From Mesorhizobium mediterraneum (GTDB lineage Bacteria; Pseudomonadota; Alphaproteobacteria; Rhizobiales; Rhizobiaceae), in NCBI RefSeq assembly GCF_002284565.1, contig NZ_NPKI01000017.1, forward strand, positions 434,001 through 498,000: a DNA stretch of 64,000 bases. Direction: 5' to 3'. The translations under genes and the position numbers were made by a program. Shown here in pieces: positions 27,162-35,000 of the stretch. Numbering within the stretch: the first letter of the stretch is position 1; the number at the start of each line of letters is the position of its first letter. The notes under the pieces were generated by a model. That model made no database searches and was not told the origin of the DNA. It saw nothing but the letters and a program-made list of their open reading frames with translations.

Positions 27162-27380
27162 TCATCGTTCTCGCCGGCCTGGTGAAATTCGGCGAGGGCT
27201 TCGTTGACAGCCTGCTTCCCGAGCTTCGGGCGGACAGTCGGGGTTAACCAGCTCGCAAAGGACGGTGGCAGCATCTCGCAGAACCCCCCTTATCTCATCC
27301 GGCGTCAGCTGCTCGAGACATCTCGCGGCTTCCAGAAGATCAACGACAAGATCATCGGCATGCGCGGGCACGTGCGGCAT
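27162..27380 (-). CDS. small acidic helical protein
   Basis: A 72-residue frame with ATG at 27380 and a weak GGGG upstream. It reads LVVDLLEAARCLEQLTPDEIRGVLRDAATVL then a Cys/Pro/Arg-rich tail. Similar small helical proteins occur on rhizobial phage islands. An overlapping plus-strand frame (27204-27425) is less protein-like. Low certainty. Confidence 0.4.
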   Translation of the reverse strand: MPHVPAHADDLVVDLLEAARCLEQLTPDEIRGVLRDAATVLCELVNPDCPPEAREAGCQRSPRRISPGRRER

Positions 27381-27425
27381 TTTGAAAACCCCAATGTGGA
27401 CGGCAGATTAGACGCACTAACATAA

Positions 27426-27658
27426 AGGTTTGGCAATCAACCGACGGTCGCGCTTTTGAACGGGCTACAGCAGCACGTGTGCTCATGGCGCGAACAGACG
27501 GCAGCGCGTAGGTCTTCCGCGATCACGGAAGTTACATGAGTCGGCAAGGTCGGTACTTTCCAACGGCGGACCCCAATCCGCCAGGCCGGCGCCCTACAGG
27601 CAATCTACCCCAACGCCCCCCAAGCGGCGCCGGCCACCCCCTAGTCTGGCGTTGCCAA
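27426..27658. other. gap with a palindromic repeat
   Basis: No gene is seen. GGCCGGCGCC (27584-27593) and GGCGCCGGCC (27626-27635) form a 10-bp perfect stem around a C-rich 32-nt loop, almost the same as the element at 41526-41578 outside the island. It may terminate the minus-strand gene ending at 27659. Confidence 0.6.
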
Positions 27659-27988
27659 TCAGCAATCTTCGGTCGTCTTCTTCATTTGGCCGGGGGCGGC
27701 GGTCTTGGCGTCCGTGTCCTGCTGACCAGGTGCGGCCTCCTGCGCGCTGCCGGTCTGCTGGCCAGGTGCGCAATCCTTGGCAGAGTTCGGGTTCGTGCCG
27801 CTGGTGGTGGTGGTGGTGTCAGTTCCCTGATCGGTTGTAGTGGTTGTGGAATTGGCTCCCTGATCGGTGGTGGGCGTGGTCGTAGTCGTGGTCGTGGAGG
27901 TTCCACCCGAAGTTCCGCTCGTCGTCTGGGCAAAGGAAAGCCCGGCGGAAAGCGCCAACACGGCCGAGGCTAAAAGGATTCGTTTCAT
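27659..27988 (-). CDS. Thr-rich secreted protein
   Basis: A 109-residue exported protein with a Sec signal of about 20 residues (MKRILLASAVLALSAGLSFA). The mature part is low complexity with long Thr runs and TTDQG repeats, then a C-terminal part with APGQQ repeats and two Cys. It resembles the repeat-rich N-terminal part of the DUF1236 protein at 42357 but lacks the DUF1236 domain. A GGAAC-N16-TGTT stress-type promoter lies 43 bp upstream. Its role is unknown, probably periplasmic. Confidence 0.7.
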   Translation of the reverse strand: MKRILLASAVLALSAGLSFAQTTSGTSGGTSTTTTTTTPTTDQGANSTTTTTDQGTDTTTTTSGTNPNSAKDCAPGQQTGSAQEAAPGQQDTDAKTAAPGQMKKTTEDC

Positions 27989-28030
27989 GTTCTTTCTCCT
28001 GTCTCAAAGCGCACGACGCGCTCAGAAACC

Positions 28031-28055
28031 AACACGCGCACAGAAGGAATGTTCC
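28031..28055 (-). promoter_or_regulatory. EcfG/RpoE2-like promoter
   Basis: On the minus strand GGAAC (28055-28051), a 16-nt spacer and TGTT (28034-28031) fit the general stress sigma factor consensus of rhizobia. It is placed 43 nt before the start of the Thr-rich secreted protein. Confidence 0.5.
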
Positions 28056-28088
28056 AGTGAGAACATCATGACTGAGGGCGTGGTTGAA

Positions 28089-28331
28089 TTACTCGTCTTC
28101 GTCTATTTCTTTGGCCTCATCCCATCGAAGCAGCCATGCATAGCGCTGCGGCTTCCATGGTGGATATGGGCACGCTGAGCGCGGCATGCCTAGGCAATAG
28201 GCGTCGACGCCTTCGTCTCGAGGGTCGATCTTATGCTCTATGGCTGATTCCATGGCCATAATGGTGCACGACGGGAGCACGTCGGCAACTTTTAGCCATC
28301 CCTTCCCTGATCTACGGCCGCGCGATGCCAC
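28089..28331 (-). CDS. RMF/CrpP-like small protein
   Basis: An 80-residue frame whose C-terminal half aligns by eye with E. coli ribosome modulation factor: EGVDAYCLG against RGYQAGIAG, then CPYPPWKPQRYAWLLRWDEA against CPYQTLNQRSQWLGGWREA. RMF binds 70S ribosomes and drives 100S dimer formation in stationary phase; related CrpP proteins are found on plasmids. The GTG at 28331 overlaps the ligase stop; ATG codons at 28259 or 28253 would give a size closer to RMF (56 or 54 residues). Host-ribosome control by a mobile element is speculation. Confidence 0.55.
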   Translation of the reverse strand: MASRGRRSGKGWLKVADVLPSCTIMAMESAIEHKIDPRDEGVDAYCLGMPRSACPYPPWKPQRYAWLLRWDEAKEIDEDE

Positions 28332-29221
28332 TACCTCTCATCCCAAAAATCCTGCAGCGAGGCGTGCCGAAGGTCTTCCTCGCCCCTGAGATGCTTCACG
28401 CGGGCTTTGATCCCCGGCTTGACCCATTGCGTTGCCGGCCGCCTTGGCATGTCCTTTGGCGGTGGCCCGGCATGTTCCTGGACGCGCTTCCACAGCCGCT
28501 CCCGCATCTCGCGATTGACACTCACGAACGCGCTGCCGACATATTTCCGGGTGCCTGGGTCAGCCATCAGAGCAAACGCTGGCTTGCCTCTCTCACGTTC
28601 AACTCCGAGAAGTTCAAAATCGCTTTCAGTGAAGGATTTTGTCTTCAGCCAATTGGTGGTCGGGCCGCTGCGGTATTTGCTGTCTCGACGCTTGGATACC
28701 ATCCCTTCCAGGCCCGCCGCGTCGATCAGATGATAGATCGCGTTGGCTTCGCCTGGCATTGTCTCGCTGAACTGGATGCGACTGTCGGACCCTATAAGAC
28801 CGGCCAAGATTTCCCGTCTGTCCTCCAGCACCATGTCGCGCAGGTCGTGGCCGTTAAGGTGCAGCAGATCGAAGGCGACGAAATAGAGGTCGTGCTGGCG
28901 CCTGGTGATTGCCTTGCGCAAAGCGGCAAAATCCGAAAGGCCAGCCTCATTCAAGACGACGACTTCGCCGTCAATGATGGCATTCTCGACGTCCAGCGTT
29001 CGCGCCGCCGCAGCTAGATCGCGGTACTTCGATGTCCAGTCGAGTCCGCGGCGGGTGAAGATCCGCACACAGTCGGCGTCGATGATGATCTGGGAGCGGT
29101 AGCCGTCGAACTTGACCTCGTGGGACCACGCGTCGCCCTGGGGCGGCTTGGAAACCAAGGTAGGCATCATCGGCGGAATGAACTCGAGCCGGCCGACGCC
29201 GGTACTTACAATTTTACGCAC
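28331..29221 (-). CDS. LigD-type ATP-dependent DNA ligase, stand-alone
   Basis: A 296-residue ATP-dependent ligase. EVKFDGYR (about residues 35-42) is motif I with the adenylated Lys, IIDGEVVVLN is motif III, EGMVSKRRDS is motif IV and NWLKTK is motif V; a short OB domain follows. It corresponds to the ligase domain of LigD (non-homologous end joining) without polymerase or nuclease domains, and no Ku gene is near. It uses a GTG start. On an integrated element it may seal ends after excision or repair breaks. Confidence 0.88.
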   Translation of the reverse strand: MRKIVSTGVGRLEFIPPMMPTLVSKPPQGDAWSHEVKFDGYRSQIIIDADCVRIFTRRGLDWTSKYRDLAAAARTLDVENAIIDGEVVVLNEAGLSDFAALRKAITRRQHDLYFVAFDLLHLNGHDLRDMVLEDRREILAGLIGSDSRIQFSETMPGEANAIYHLIDAAGLEGMVSKRRDSKYRSGPTTNWLKTKSFTESDFELLGVERERGKPAFALMADPGTRKYVGSAFVSVNREMRERLWKRVQEHAGPPPKDMPRRPATQWVKPGIKARVKHLRGEEDLRHASLQDFWDER

Positions 29222-29321
29222 TTATTCGATTCTAGGCATCAGGCTTATATTAGCCAGAGTGAACGGAACGTGATTCTGGCCAGCCATCGCAACAAAACCT
29301 GCCGCGCTCGCGTTGCGAGGC

Positions 29322-29516
29322 ATGGAAGCTCACGACAACACTCAGAATGCCTGGGCCGCCCTCAAGCTGGTGCGTATGGCTATTGAGGAGACCTGCCCTG
29401 CTGGCGTGTTGCCGAGCGAGGACGCGGTCCTGCTGCTCTATGGTCCCGAGCCGGTCCATGAGGGCGAAGCGCTCGCCAAAGCCATCATTGAGACGGTGGA
29501 AAAGCTGAATCGTTGA
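29322..29516 (+). CDS. small protein of unknown function
   Basis: A 64-residue acidic helical protein starting at the ATG at 29322 (MEAHDNTQNAW). The helix AWAALKLVRMAIEETC and the tail EALAKAIIETVEKLNR are plausible protein sequence. Similar short proteins occur in rhizobial accessory regions, but no function is known. Confidence 0.45.
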   Translation: MEAHDNTQNAWAALKLVRMAIEETCPAGVLPSEDAVLLLYGPEPVHEGEALAKAIIETVEKLNR

Positions 29517-29557
29517 ACGCTACCCACCGCTCAGTGCGCTTGGTGCGGACCGAGCCG

Positions 29558-29767
29558 CTATACCTGCCACCACGCCAGCGCAAGCACGATCCCAATTGCA
29601 CCAATGAGGACAATTGTCCCGATGAGCCAACGGTGCTTCGCCGAGATCCGGCGGCGAGGCTGGGATGCTGGTGCGTAGGCGCTGTAGATGCGCCGACCGT
29701 CCTCTTCAAAGCGGTCGCTATTTGGGTAAGCCTTCTTTGGCTTGCGTCGCGGTCGAAGTATTCGCAT
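29558..29767 (-). CDS. small single-pass membrane protein
   Basis: A 69-residue protein from the ATG at 29767 with a basic cytoplasmic N-terminus (MRILRPRRKPKK) and one C-terminal membrane helix (WLIGTIVLIGAIGIVLALAWW, about residues 47-67). The topology is that of a tail-anchored protein. The role is unknown. Confidence 0.5.
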   Translation of the reverse strand: MRILRPRRKPKKAYPNSDRFEEDGRRIYSAYAPASQPRRRISAKHRWLIGTIVLIGAIGIVLALAWWQV

Positions 29768-29792
29768 GGCACCAGCCCCTCCCTCGAGCATG

Positions 29793-30110
29793 CTATCCTG
29801 TTGCTGCTTGCTCGTCACAGGGCCCCGTTGCAATGGCGCTGGCGGATTGGCCTGCCGATGATGCCTTTTTCCGCTGCTTGGTCGCGTTCATCTGCTTGCC
29901 GCGATGCTGATTGCAGTGCCAGCAGGCGGCGGCCAAGTTCTTGAGATCGTCCTTGCCGCCTTTCATCTTGGCCTTCAAGTGCTCGATGGTCAGTGCCAGT
30001 TCGCCGGTCTTGGTAAACTCGCGGTCACAGTAGAAGCATCTCCCGCCCTGACGCCTATAAAGCTCGCGTCGTGCAAATGCTCGGTACTGCGGATCCCTCA
30101 GTGTCGGCAT
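29793..30110 (-). CDS. HNH endonuclease
   Basis: A 105-residue HNH nuclease. A first zinc-binding pair sits in RCFYCDREF (about 23-31), the catalytic segment is LTIEHLKAK, followed by an Asn-bearing helix and a second pair in CWHCNQHRG (about 63-71). The ATG at 30110 has GGGGGAAAC ahead; the longer frame is not conserved-looking. HNH proteins near phage terminase genes often assist packaging, but here it lies beyond the tail end of the operon. Confidence 0.85.
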   Translation of the reverse strand: MPTLRDPQYRAFARRELYRRQGGRCFYCDREFTKTGELALTIEHLKAKMKGGKDDLKNLAAACWHCNQHRGKQMNATKQRKKASSAGQSASAIATGPCDEQAATG

Positions 30111-30217
30111 GTTTCCCCCCGCGAAAAAAGGACCATGCCAGCGAAGAAACGTCAATACTTCCATTAGAGGATGCTTGACTAATCTGCCGGCCGCGACGCA
30201 TTCTCCCCATCGGGAGA

Positions 30218-30475
30218 ATGGGCGTGGGCAAGGCCTACCGGGCAGACAATCGCTATAACCGCCGCCGTAGGGACGGTGGGCGCCGTCGCACCTGGTTTTA
30301 CCGAGCAAAGATTGCTGCCGGCATCGCGGTGATCGGTGGCCTCCTGGTCCTGCAGTTCGGCCCCGCGCTTATGGACTGCAACGCTCGGTACAACTCCGTT
30401 TCACGCTTCTACAGCGTCCCGGGTCAGACTCTCTTGGTCAACCTTGTGAAGGGCAGGCGATGGTTCTGCGATTGA
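30218..30475 (+). CDS. small basic membrane protein
   Basis: An 85-residue protein on the plus strand amid minus-strand phage genes. The very basic N-terminus (NRYNRRRRDGGRRR) is followed by one membrane helix (AKIAAGIAVIGGLLVLQFG, about 30-49) and a short Tyr/Arg-rich tail with two Cys. SD-like GGGAGA precedes the ATG. The function is unknown; its opposite orientation suggests cargo rather than phage structure. Confidence 0.5.
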   Translation: MGVGKAYRADNRYNRRRRDGGRRRTWFYRAKIAAGIAVIGGLLVLQFGPALMDCNARYNSVSRFYSVPGQTLLVNLVKGRRWFCD

Positions 30476-30495
30476 GCCGTTTGCGTTGGTGCCTT

Positions 30496-32322
30496 TCAGG
30501 GGTTGTCCACGATGTCGCCGGCTGAAGAGATGACGGCATCGACCACGAAGGCGTCGCCGGTGAAGGCGCGCTTGAAAATGATTTGCCCAGCCCGCTCGAA
30601 GATCGCGATCGAATAAGGCTCGCAGATTGCGCGCGCTATGTCGCGGACGCCGGCAGTCATGTCGATGACTGCACCGTCGATCACGTCGTCAATGTTGATC
30701 GTCTGGATTTCGGCCGGATCGAACCCGCCGGCGGCCATGAGTGCTTCCAGGAAATCCGACAGTTGGCGCTGCGTTCCGTCGCCGGATGCGTCAAACAGGC
30801 GGCGCTGCGGAACCGCAAAATTGTCCGTCGTGACCACAGTGTTGGTCACACCATCGAAAACATGCCGCCAAGCGGATACTTCGCTCGCCTTGGCAATGGT
30901 TCGCGTCAAGCCGGTGTCGAGATTGGTGAAGTAGTAAAGCAACGTGCCTTGGATAAAGAACTCATCGTCAAGACGGTTCGAATCTGGTGGCGACAGGCTG
31001 CGCAGCGATGCCGCTGGAATCTGATACGGAACGGCTACGGTCCAGACCACTGCGCCGGTCACGCCATCGATGCGGATGACCTCGAGATTGTCGGTCCACA
31101 CAATAACGTCGTCGTCATGCCAGACCGCATAGACAGGGGCGTCAACGAAGGTTGCGTGTTCGGTGACGATGGTCGTTAGACCCGACGTGTTAACGGTGTT
31201 CCTCCATAGGCTGTTACCGGCGCAAATCCATATGTCAGCGTCGCCATCGCGGATTTCGCCAGGAGCTAAGCATTCCGGCCGGCCGCGAGCGTCCCAAGAC
31301 GCTCCGGAGATCGACATGCGGGTGATGGAATCGGCCGTGAATGTGTAGATCGACACATATCCGATGTGGAAAGACGAGGCCATCAGGATGCCGGTGCCGC
31401 CAATCATCAGGCTGACGGAGGCGTTGACGCTCTGGCCCAGCCCAATGTGAAACATCGCATCGACGGCCTCGGCGACCGATGTGCCGGACACAGGATCGAG
31501 GAGAATAGGCCATGCGCCACCCAGGAAGCCGGGTGTTGAGCCGACTGCGAGAAGCCTGTCAATTTCGGGAATATACCGAAAGAGGTTCTCCGCGATGCTG
31601 GTATAGGCACGCCCAAGCCCGTTGATCTCGATGGCATAAAGCTCGCGCAGGAACCCGATGGAAAAGCGCCGGATCATGCTGGACGAATCGGAGAAGCCGT
31701 AAAAGCTGCTGCTATCCCAATCGACGGCGGCGAACGTGTTGATCGTGTCCGCATAGAAGGTCTGAAAGCTATCGACATCGACCGCGGCAACGCCGTCCTG
31801 AATGATTTCGGCCTCAAAGACCGGAGGCGCCCCAAGGCCAACGATATCGAAATTGCTGACGACGAGATCGATGTAGCCGCGATGCGCGCAGACGTTTGTT
31901 TCGCCCTCTTCAGCAACCATCGTCGGGTCGCGGCCTTGCGTGCTGCGCCCATCATAGAAGCGGAAGTTCAGCCCCTTTTGCCTGTAGCCCGACGTGCCGT
32001 CGTAAATCACCTTGCCGTTCGCATAGAGCTTGCGGAGCGACCACGACGAATCCGGCACAAGCGGGCGAGCAAAGCGCAACCGTGCCGACATCTTGGCCGT
32101 GGTTTTGGTGATCGTATCCCAATACTCAATGTGCGTTGACGTGACGGTCAGGATCGGCGGAACCCAGATATAGGCCGCCGGCAGTTTTGCCTTGCCGTAC
32201 ACGACTGGAATGGTCTGACCATAGGCCGATGTCGGAAGCGTGGTCTGGACAGTAGGTACTTCCGGGACAGTAGGCGATGACGGCGTCGGCCAGCCGCCCC
32301 ATCTTCCAAGCTTAAAAGCCAT
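30496..32322 (-). CDS. phage tail hub protein, apparently shortened
   Basis: A 608-residue phage tail-tip or baseplate-hub type protein. The N-terminus (LPTSAYGQTIPVVYGKAKLPAAYIW) and the segment EPYSIAIFERAGQIIFKRAF resemble the gp15-like hub proteins of siphophages and gene transfer agents, which are usually about 1,000 residues or longer. Here the frame ends soon after that segment (SSAGDIVDNP), so the C-terminal half appears missing. The ATG at 32322 comes one base after the protease stop. It is the last gene of the phage operon. Confidence 0.75.
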   Translation of the reverse strand: MAFKLGRWGGWPTPSSPTVPEVPTVQTTLPTSAYGQTIPVVYGKAKLPAAYIWVPPILTVTSTHIEYWDTITKTTAKMSARLRFARPLVPDSSWSLRKLYANGKVIYDGTSGYRQKGLNFRFYDGRSTQGRDPTMVAEEGETNVCAHRGYIDLVVSNFDIVGLGAPPVFEAEIIQDGVAAVDVDSFQTFYADTINTFAAVDWDSSSFYGFSDSSSMIRRFSIGFLRELYAIEINGLGRAYTSIAENLFRYIPEIDRLLAVGSTPGFLGGAWPILLDPVSGTSVAEAVDAMFHIGLGQSVNASVSLMIGGTGILMASSFHIGYVSIYTFTADSITRMSISGASWDARGRPECLAPGEIRDGDADIWICAGNSLWRNTVNTSGLTTIVTEHATFVDAPVYAVWHDDDVIVWTDNLEVIRIDGVTGAVVWTVAVPYQIPAASLRSLSPPDSNRLDDEFFIQGTLLYYFTNLDTGLTRTIAKASEVSAWRHVFDGVTNTVVTTDNFAVPQRRLFDASGDGTQRQLSDFLEALMAAGGFDPAEIQTINIDDVIDGAVIDMTAGVRDIARAICEPYSIAIFERAGQIIFKRAFTGDAFVVDAVISSAGDIVDNP

Positions 32323-32323
32323 T

Positions 32324-32737
32324 CTATTGCCCAGCTCCGATTGCAAATTCGGTGATCAGCGCTGCCGGGTCGTGGGGCTGGCCGACCAAACTTATCTCGT
32401 CGATCCTAGTCACTTCCGTCAGGATCTTTATCCCGCAGCGCATCATGTCCCAGGCGGCGCCCTTCGGGCCGAGCGAAAGGCCGGTGAGACAGCCATCGTT
32501 GAAAAGCTCGATTGCCTCAATGGCGCCCGGGTTGTCCCATAGCCGGCCAGTGACGAAAAGGCCGCGTTCATCGTCGGAAATGGTCATCCATTCGCCAATT
32601 TCCGGGCCTTCATGGTTGCAAAGCATTTTCGGCCGAGTGCCACGCCTTACAAGGTCAGCGAAGGCGCCGGACGCGACGATGTAGCGTCCGCAAAGAACGC
32701 CGTAGTTCGATGCGCGGCCGGCGATCATCATCGACAT
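32324..32737 (-). CDS. HK97-family prohead protease (second copy)
   Basis: A 137-residue phage prohead protease. The core pattern is present: GRYIVASGAF, the His in MLCNHEGPEIGEW, GLFVTGRL and the Ser in LTGLSLGPKG. The ATG at 32737 has GGAAG upstream and overlaps the preceding gene. Normally such a protease sits between portal and major capsid genes; here it lies directly before a tail hub gene, so capsid and connector genes seem to be missing. Confidence 0.85.
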   Translation of the reverse strand: MSMMIAGRASNYGVLCGRYIVASGAFADLVRRGTRPKMLCNHEGPEIGEWMTISDDERGLFVTGRLWDNPGAIEAIELFNDGCLTGLSLGPKGAAWDMMRCGIKILTEVTRIDEISLVGQPHDPAALITEFAIGAGQ

Positions 32738-32991
32738 GCCGCTTCCAATTCCCGCTGCAAACCGACGGCCTGCTGAAACGACTGGCTCCAAAGCAGATCG
32801 GATGCCAGGGGCGGGTTGGCCGGATTGCAGCCAAGCGGCTCGAACTGAGCCGGTATCGGTGACATTTCCCAAGGATAGAGATTCAAGGCTCGATGCAGGG
32901 CGAGATAGTCCCGCGCGCGGTAAGCGTCGATCGCGGCGTTTGTGATCTTGAACGGCTTGCCCTTCGCCCTGCGACGCTTGACCGGCATCAT
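32728..32991 (-). CDS. small phage protein, unknown
   Basis: An 87-residue protein from the ATG at 32991 (or 32988), with a basic start (MMPVKRRRAKGKPFKI) and the helix NAAIDAYRARDYLALHRALNL. Its start overlaps the previous stop (ATGA) and its end overlaps the protease start. The end QAVGLQRELEAACR is acidic and helical. It is possibly a head or packaging accessory protein. Confidence 0.65.
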   Translation of the reverse strand: MMPVKRRRAKGKPFKITNAAIDAYRARDYLALHRALNLYPWEMSPIPAQFEPLGCNPANPPLASDLLWSQSFQQAVGLQRELEAACR

Positions 32992-33239
32992 GGTTCTCCA
33001 AATTCTTGAAGCGCCCAAGGCGTTTCGCGCACGTCGGTCGGCCGCCAATCGCCGAGAAAGGCAACACCCAGGCGCGTCCAAGCTTCCTTCGCCGCCGCCT
33101 GAATATTTCGATCATCCACCAGACCGAACGGCGCCAGATCGCCGAAGAAATCGAAACCGCTGGTGAAGGTTTCCGACCAAGCATCAAGTTCTGCCGTCGA
33201 ATCCTGTCGCCGCTTGGCAACTCGCCTTTTGACTGGCAT
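32988..33239 (-). CDS. small phage protein, unknown
   Basis: An 83-residue protein (MPVKRRVAKRRQDS) with an acidic/aromatic body (FTSGFDFFGDLAPFGLVDD and AKEAWTRLGVAFLGDW). Its first residues resemble those of the next gene (MPVKRR), which may reflect duplication of a leader. The start overlaps the terminase stop as TGATG, indicating coupling. No function is recognised. Confidence 0.65.
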   Translation of the reverse strand: MPVKRRVAKRRQDSTAELDAWSETFTSGFDFFGDLAPFGLVDDRNIQAAAKEAWTRLGVAFLGDWRPTDVRETPWALQEFGEP

Positions 33240-33583
33240 CAGAGATCCCTCCGGTTGGACCGCAAGCCTGGTGGCCGTGAGCGGCTGGGAGGAAGGTCAA
33301 CGTCCAAATCCAATTCCCGAACCAAGCGTGCAAAGCCTGTCCGAGCGTCCTTTTCTATGCCGACTGCAGGGTGCGCCCGGACGTTCTTGCGGTCGTCGGT
33401 GGTTGTGATGCCCTCTTTGTCGATGACGGCTCTTGCCTGTTGCGAACGGTCCCACGCTTCGGCCGCGAGCTGCAGGAGCCGAAGGTGATGACCTTCCAGT
33501 TCGAAATCGGTGACGACGCTACGCCACCAGGTCTTAGCCTGGTGGCTTAGGTGTTCCGGTGGGTTTGGGCCTCGGCGTTTCAT
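33239..33583 (-). CDS. P27-family phage small terminase subunit
   Basis: A 114-residue protein of the P27-type small terminase, which recognises phage DNA for packaging. It has the typical N-terminal RRGPNPPEHLSHQAKTWWRSV, helices LLQLAAEAWDRSQQARAVI, and NVRAHPAVGIEKDARTGFARLVRELDLD. The next genes overlap, but no large terminase follows, which is highly unusual for this family. Confidence 0.85.
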   Translation of the reverse strand: MKRRGPNPPEHLSHQAKTWWRSVVTDFELEGHHLRLLQLAAEAWDRSQQARAVIDKEGITTTDDRKNVRAHPAVGIEKDARTGFARLVRELDLDVDLPPSRSRPPGLRSNRRDL

Positions 33584-33689
33584 GGCTCAATCATTGGTGT
33601 GGGGAAACGGGGGACGCGGCGTTGCGTGTGAATGGGGCGGACCGGTAGCTGATGTTTGTCGGCCAGGGGTTCGACCCTCCCCCCGGTGG

Positions 33690-33902
33690 TCACGTCTTTA
33701 TCCATCTGTCTGGCTTTGCCTTGCGTCGCCATTGATCGGCCCCTGTCCGCTCGACAGTGTCAGGATCAAGATCGGTAACCGCTTCGCAGACGCTCTGGAG
33801 GAAGAGGGCATCACCGGCATAGCCGTGGAGCAAGACGGTGCGGCGATCCTCGCAGAGCACGACGTCGACTTGGTCGAATGGCAATGGTGCAATCATCATC
33901 AT
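33690..33902 (-). CDS. small phage protein, unknown
   Basis: A 70-residue protein beginning with three Met codons (33902, 33899, 33896) that overlap the preceding protease stop. It reads FDQVDVVLCEDRRTVLLHGYAGDALFLQSVCEAV and may be a small beta/alpha domain. There is a 107-bp gap to the small terminase gene. The function is unknown. Confidence 0.55.
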   Translation of the reverse strand: MMMIAPLPFDQVDVVLCEDRRTVLLHGYAGDALFLQSVCEAVTDLDPDTVERTGADQWRRKAKPDRWIKT

Positions 33903-34708
33903 TTCGCGTTCTCCAGCTTGTGGGCCTCGCCACGCTTCACTGCGAGCTTCCAGCACCCCGGCGCCGTGCCTGGCTTGACGCCCTTGGTCTCTATTTGGGC
34001 GTGCCAAAGCGAACCGTCGTGGGTGGTGAACTGGCCAGGCTGATATTGTTCGGCGTCTTTCCAGACACCGGCATACGGCAACGACGAATTCACTTCCGCT
34101 TTGGAAGCGGTAACGTCCCAGAACTTCTTGCCGTCGTCTCCGTGGCGCAGGATTTCGAATAGGCAGTCAGGATTGGCGCCTTCCCGAACGAGCGAAATCT
34201 CCTTGCACAGCCATTGATCCTTGAACCGAAAGCCATCGACGACTGATTCCGCACTCCAATCGGTATCAGGCACATCCGCGGACAGCACAGAGAACGCCGA
34301 AACCGTTTTCTCTTGGATAAGCGACCATGCAAAATCAGCGGCCGGCGTGTCGAAGAGTGAGGCGCGAACATAGACCAGTCGGTCTGTGCGCCTGATATGG
34401 TAGACCTCGCCTATTGGGCCGCCGCTGTCATGCTGCGAAAGCAAGGGAATCGGCAGTTCCGCAACGACGCCGCGACTATTCAGGGACAGCTTGTTTCCTT
34501 TGCCACTAGTGCAAGGCTTCGGAGTACTGGCAATGCCATGAATGCGGCGGACGCCTTTGGTCTCGACCGTGACAAAATCCTGTCCGTTGAACGTGTCGGC
34601 AGCGGCGTTCGCCTTCTTAGGCGTGGCATACATCGCCTCTAGTTTAGCTTGTTCATCGGCTTCGATCTCGGCCCAGATCTTGGCCATGATTTCATCGTGC
34701 GTTCGCAT
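33899..34708 (-). CDS. prohead-protease-like protein with carbohydrate-binding-like tail
   Basis: A 269-residue two-domain protein. Residues about 50-200 resemble the HK97 prohead protease: VRRIHGIAST, the His in LLSQHDSGGPIGEV, VYVRASL and the Ser in TVSAFSVLSA. The C-terminal part (about 213-262) with YAGVWKDAEQYQPGQFTTHDG and PGTAPGCWKLAVKRGE looks like the small carbohydrate-binding-module-like domain seen at the end of some rhizobial phage head proteins. The acidic/helical N-terminus could be a scaffold-like delta domain. It is the first of two protease-like genes in the operon. Confidence 0.7.
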   Translation of the reverse strand: MRTHDEIMAKIWAEIEADEQAKLEAMYATPKKANAAADTFNGQDFVTVETKGVRRIHGIASTPKPCTSGKGNKLSLNSRGVVAELPIPLLSQHDSGGPIGEVYHIRRTDRLVYVRASLFDTPAADFAWSLIQEKTVSAFSVLSADVPDTDWSAESVVDGFRFKDQWLCKEISLVREGANPDCLFEILRHGDDGKKFWDVTASKAEVNSSLPYAGVWKDAEQYQPGQFTTHDGSLWHAQIETKGVKPGTAPGCWKLAVKRGEAHKLENAK

Positions 34709-34984
34709 TCACACCCGCTCGCCGTAACGGCGCCGATAGTTGTCCTTCATCAGCTTAACGACCTGGCTGTTGCCTTCGGTCAGGCCTGCGCGCTCCAGCT
34801 TGCGAATCCAGAAAAGTTCGTTCGCCTTCCTCTTCTCGTCGTAAAGCCGAACCACCCGAACGGGCTTTGGTTGCGGCCGGACGCTGGTCAGCTTCACAGG
34901 CACCGTCTTGGTGGTTGCCGGTGGCCGGCCATAGAGCCCGTTGCGTGTGGCCTTTTGGTTCATCGACATCATTTTGTTGAGCAC
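34709..34984 (-). CDS. small basic phage protein
   Basis: A 91-residue protein, very basic (TKTVPVKLTSVRPQPKPVRVVR and NYRRRYGERV). The chosen GTG at 34984 has GGAG at ideal 7-nt spacing; the ATG at 35014, inside the previous gene, is an alternative. The helix ANELFWIRKLERAGLTEG could be DNA-binding. It abuts the protease-like gene by one base. Confidence 0.6.
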   Translation of the reverse strand: MLNKMMSMNQKATRNGLYGRPPATTKTVPVKLTSVRPQPKPVRVVRLYDEKRKANELFWIRKLERAGLTEGNSQVVKLMKDNYRRRYGERV

Positions 34985-35000
34985 GTCGGTTCTCCTCTGC

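Noticed and set aside
33655..33690. T-arm-like GGGGTTCGACCC segment
   Set aside because: No matching acceptor, D-arm or anticodon arm can be folded, so it is not a tRNA.
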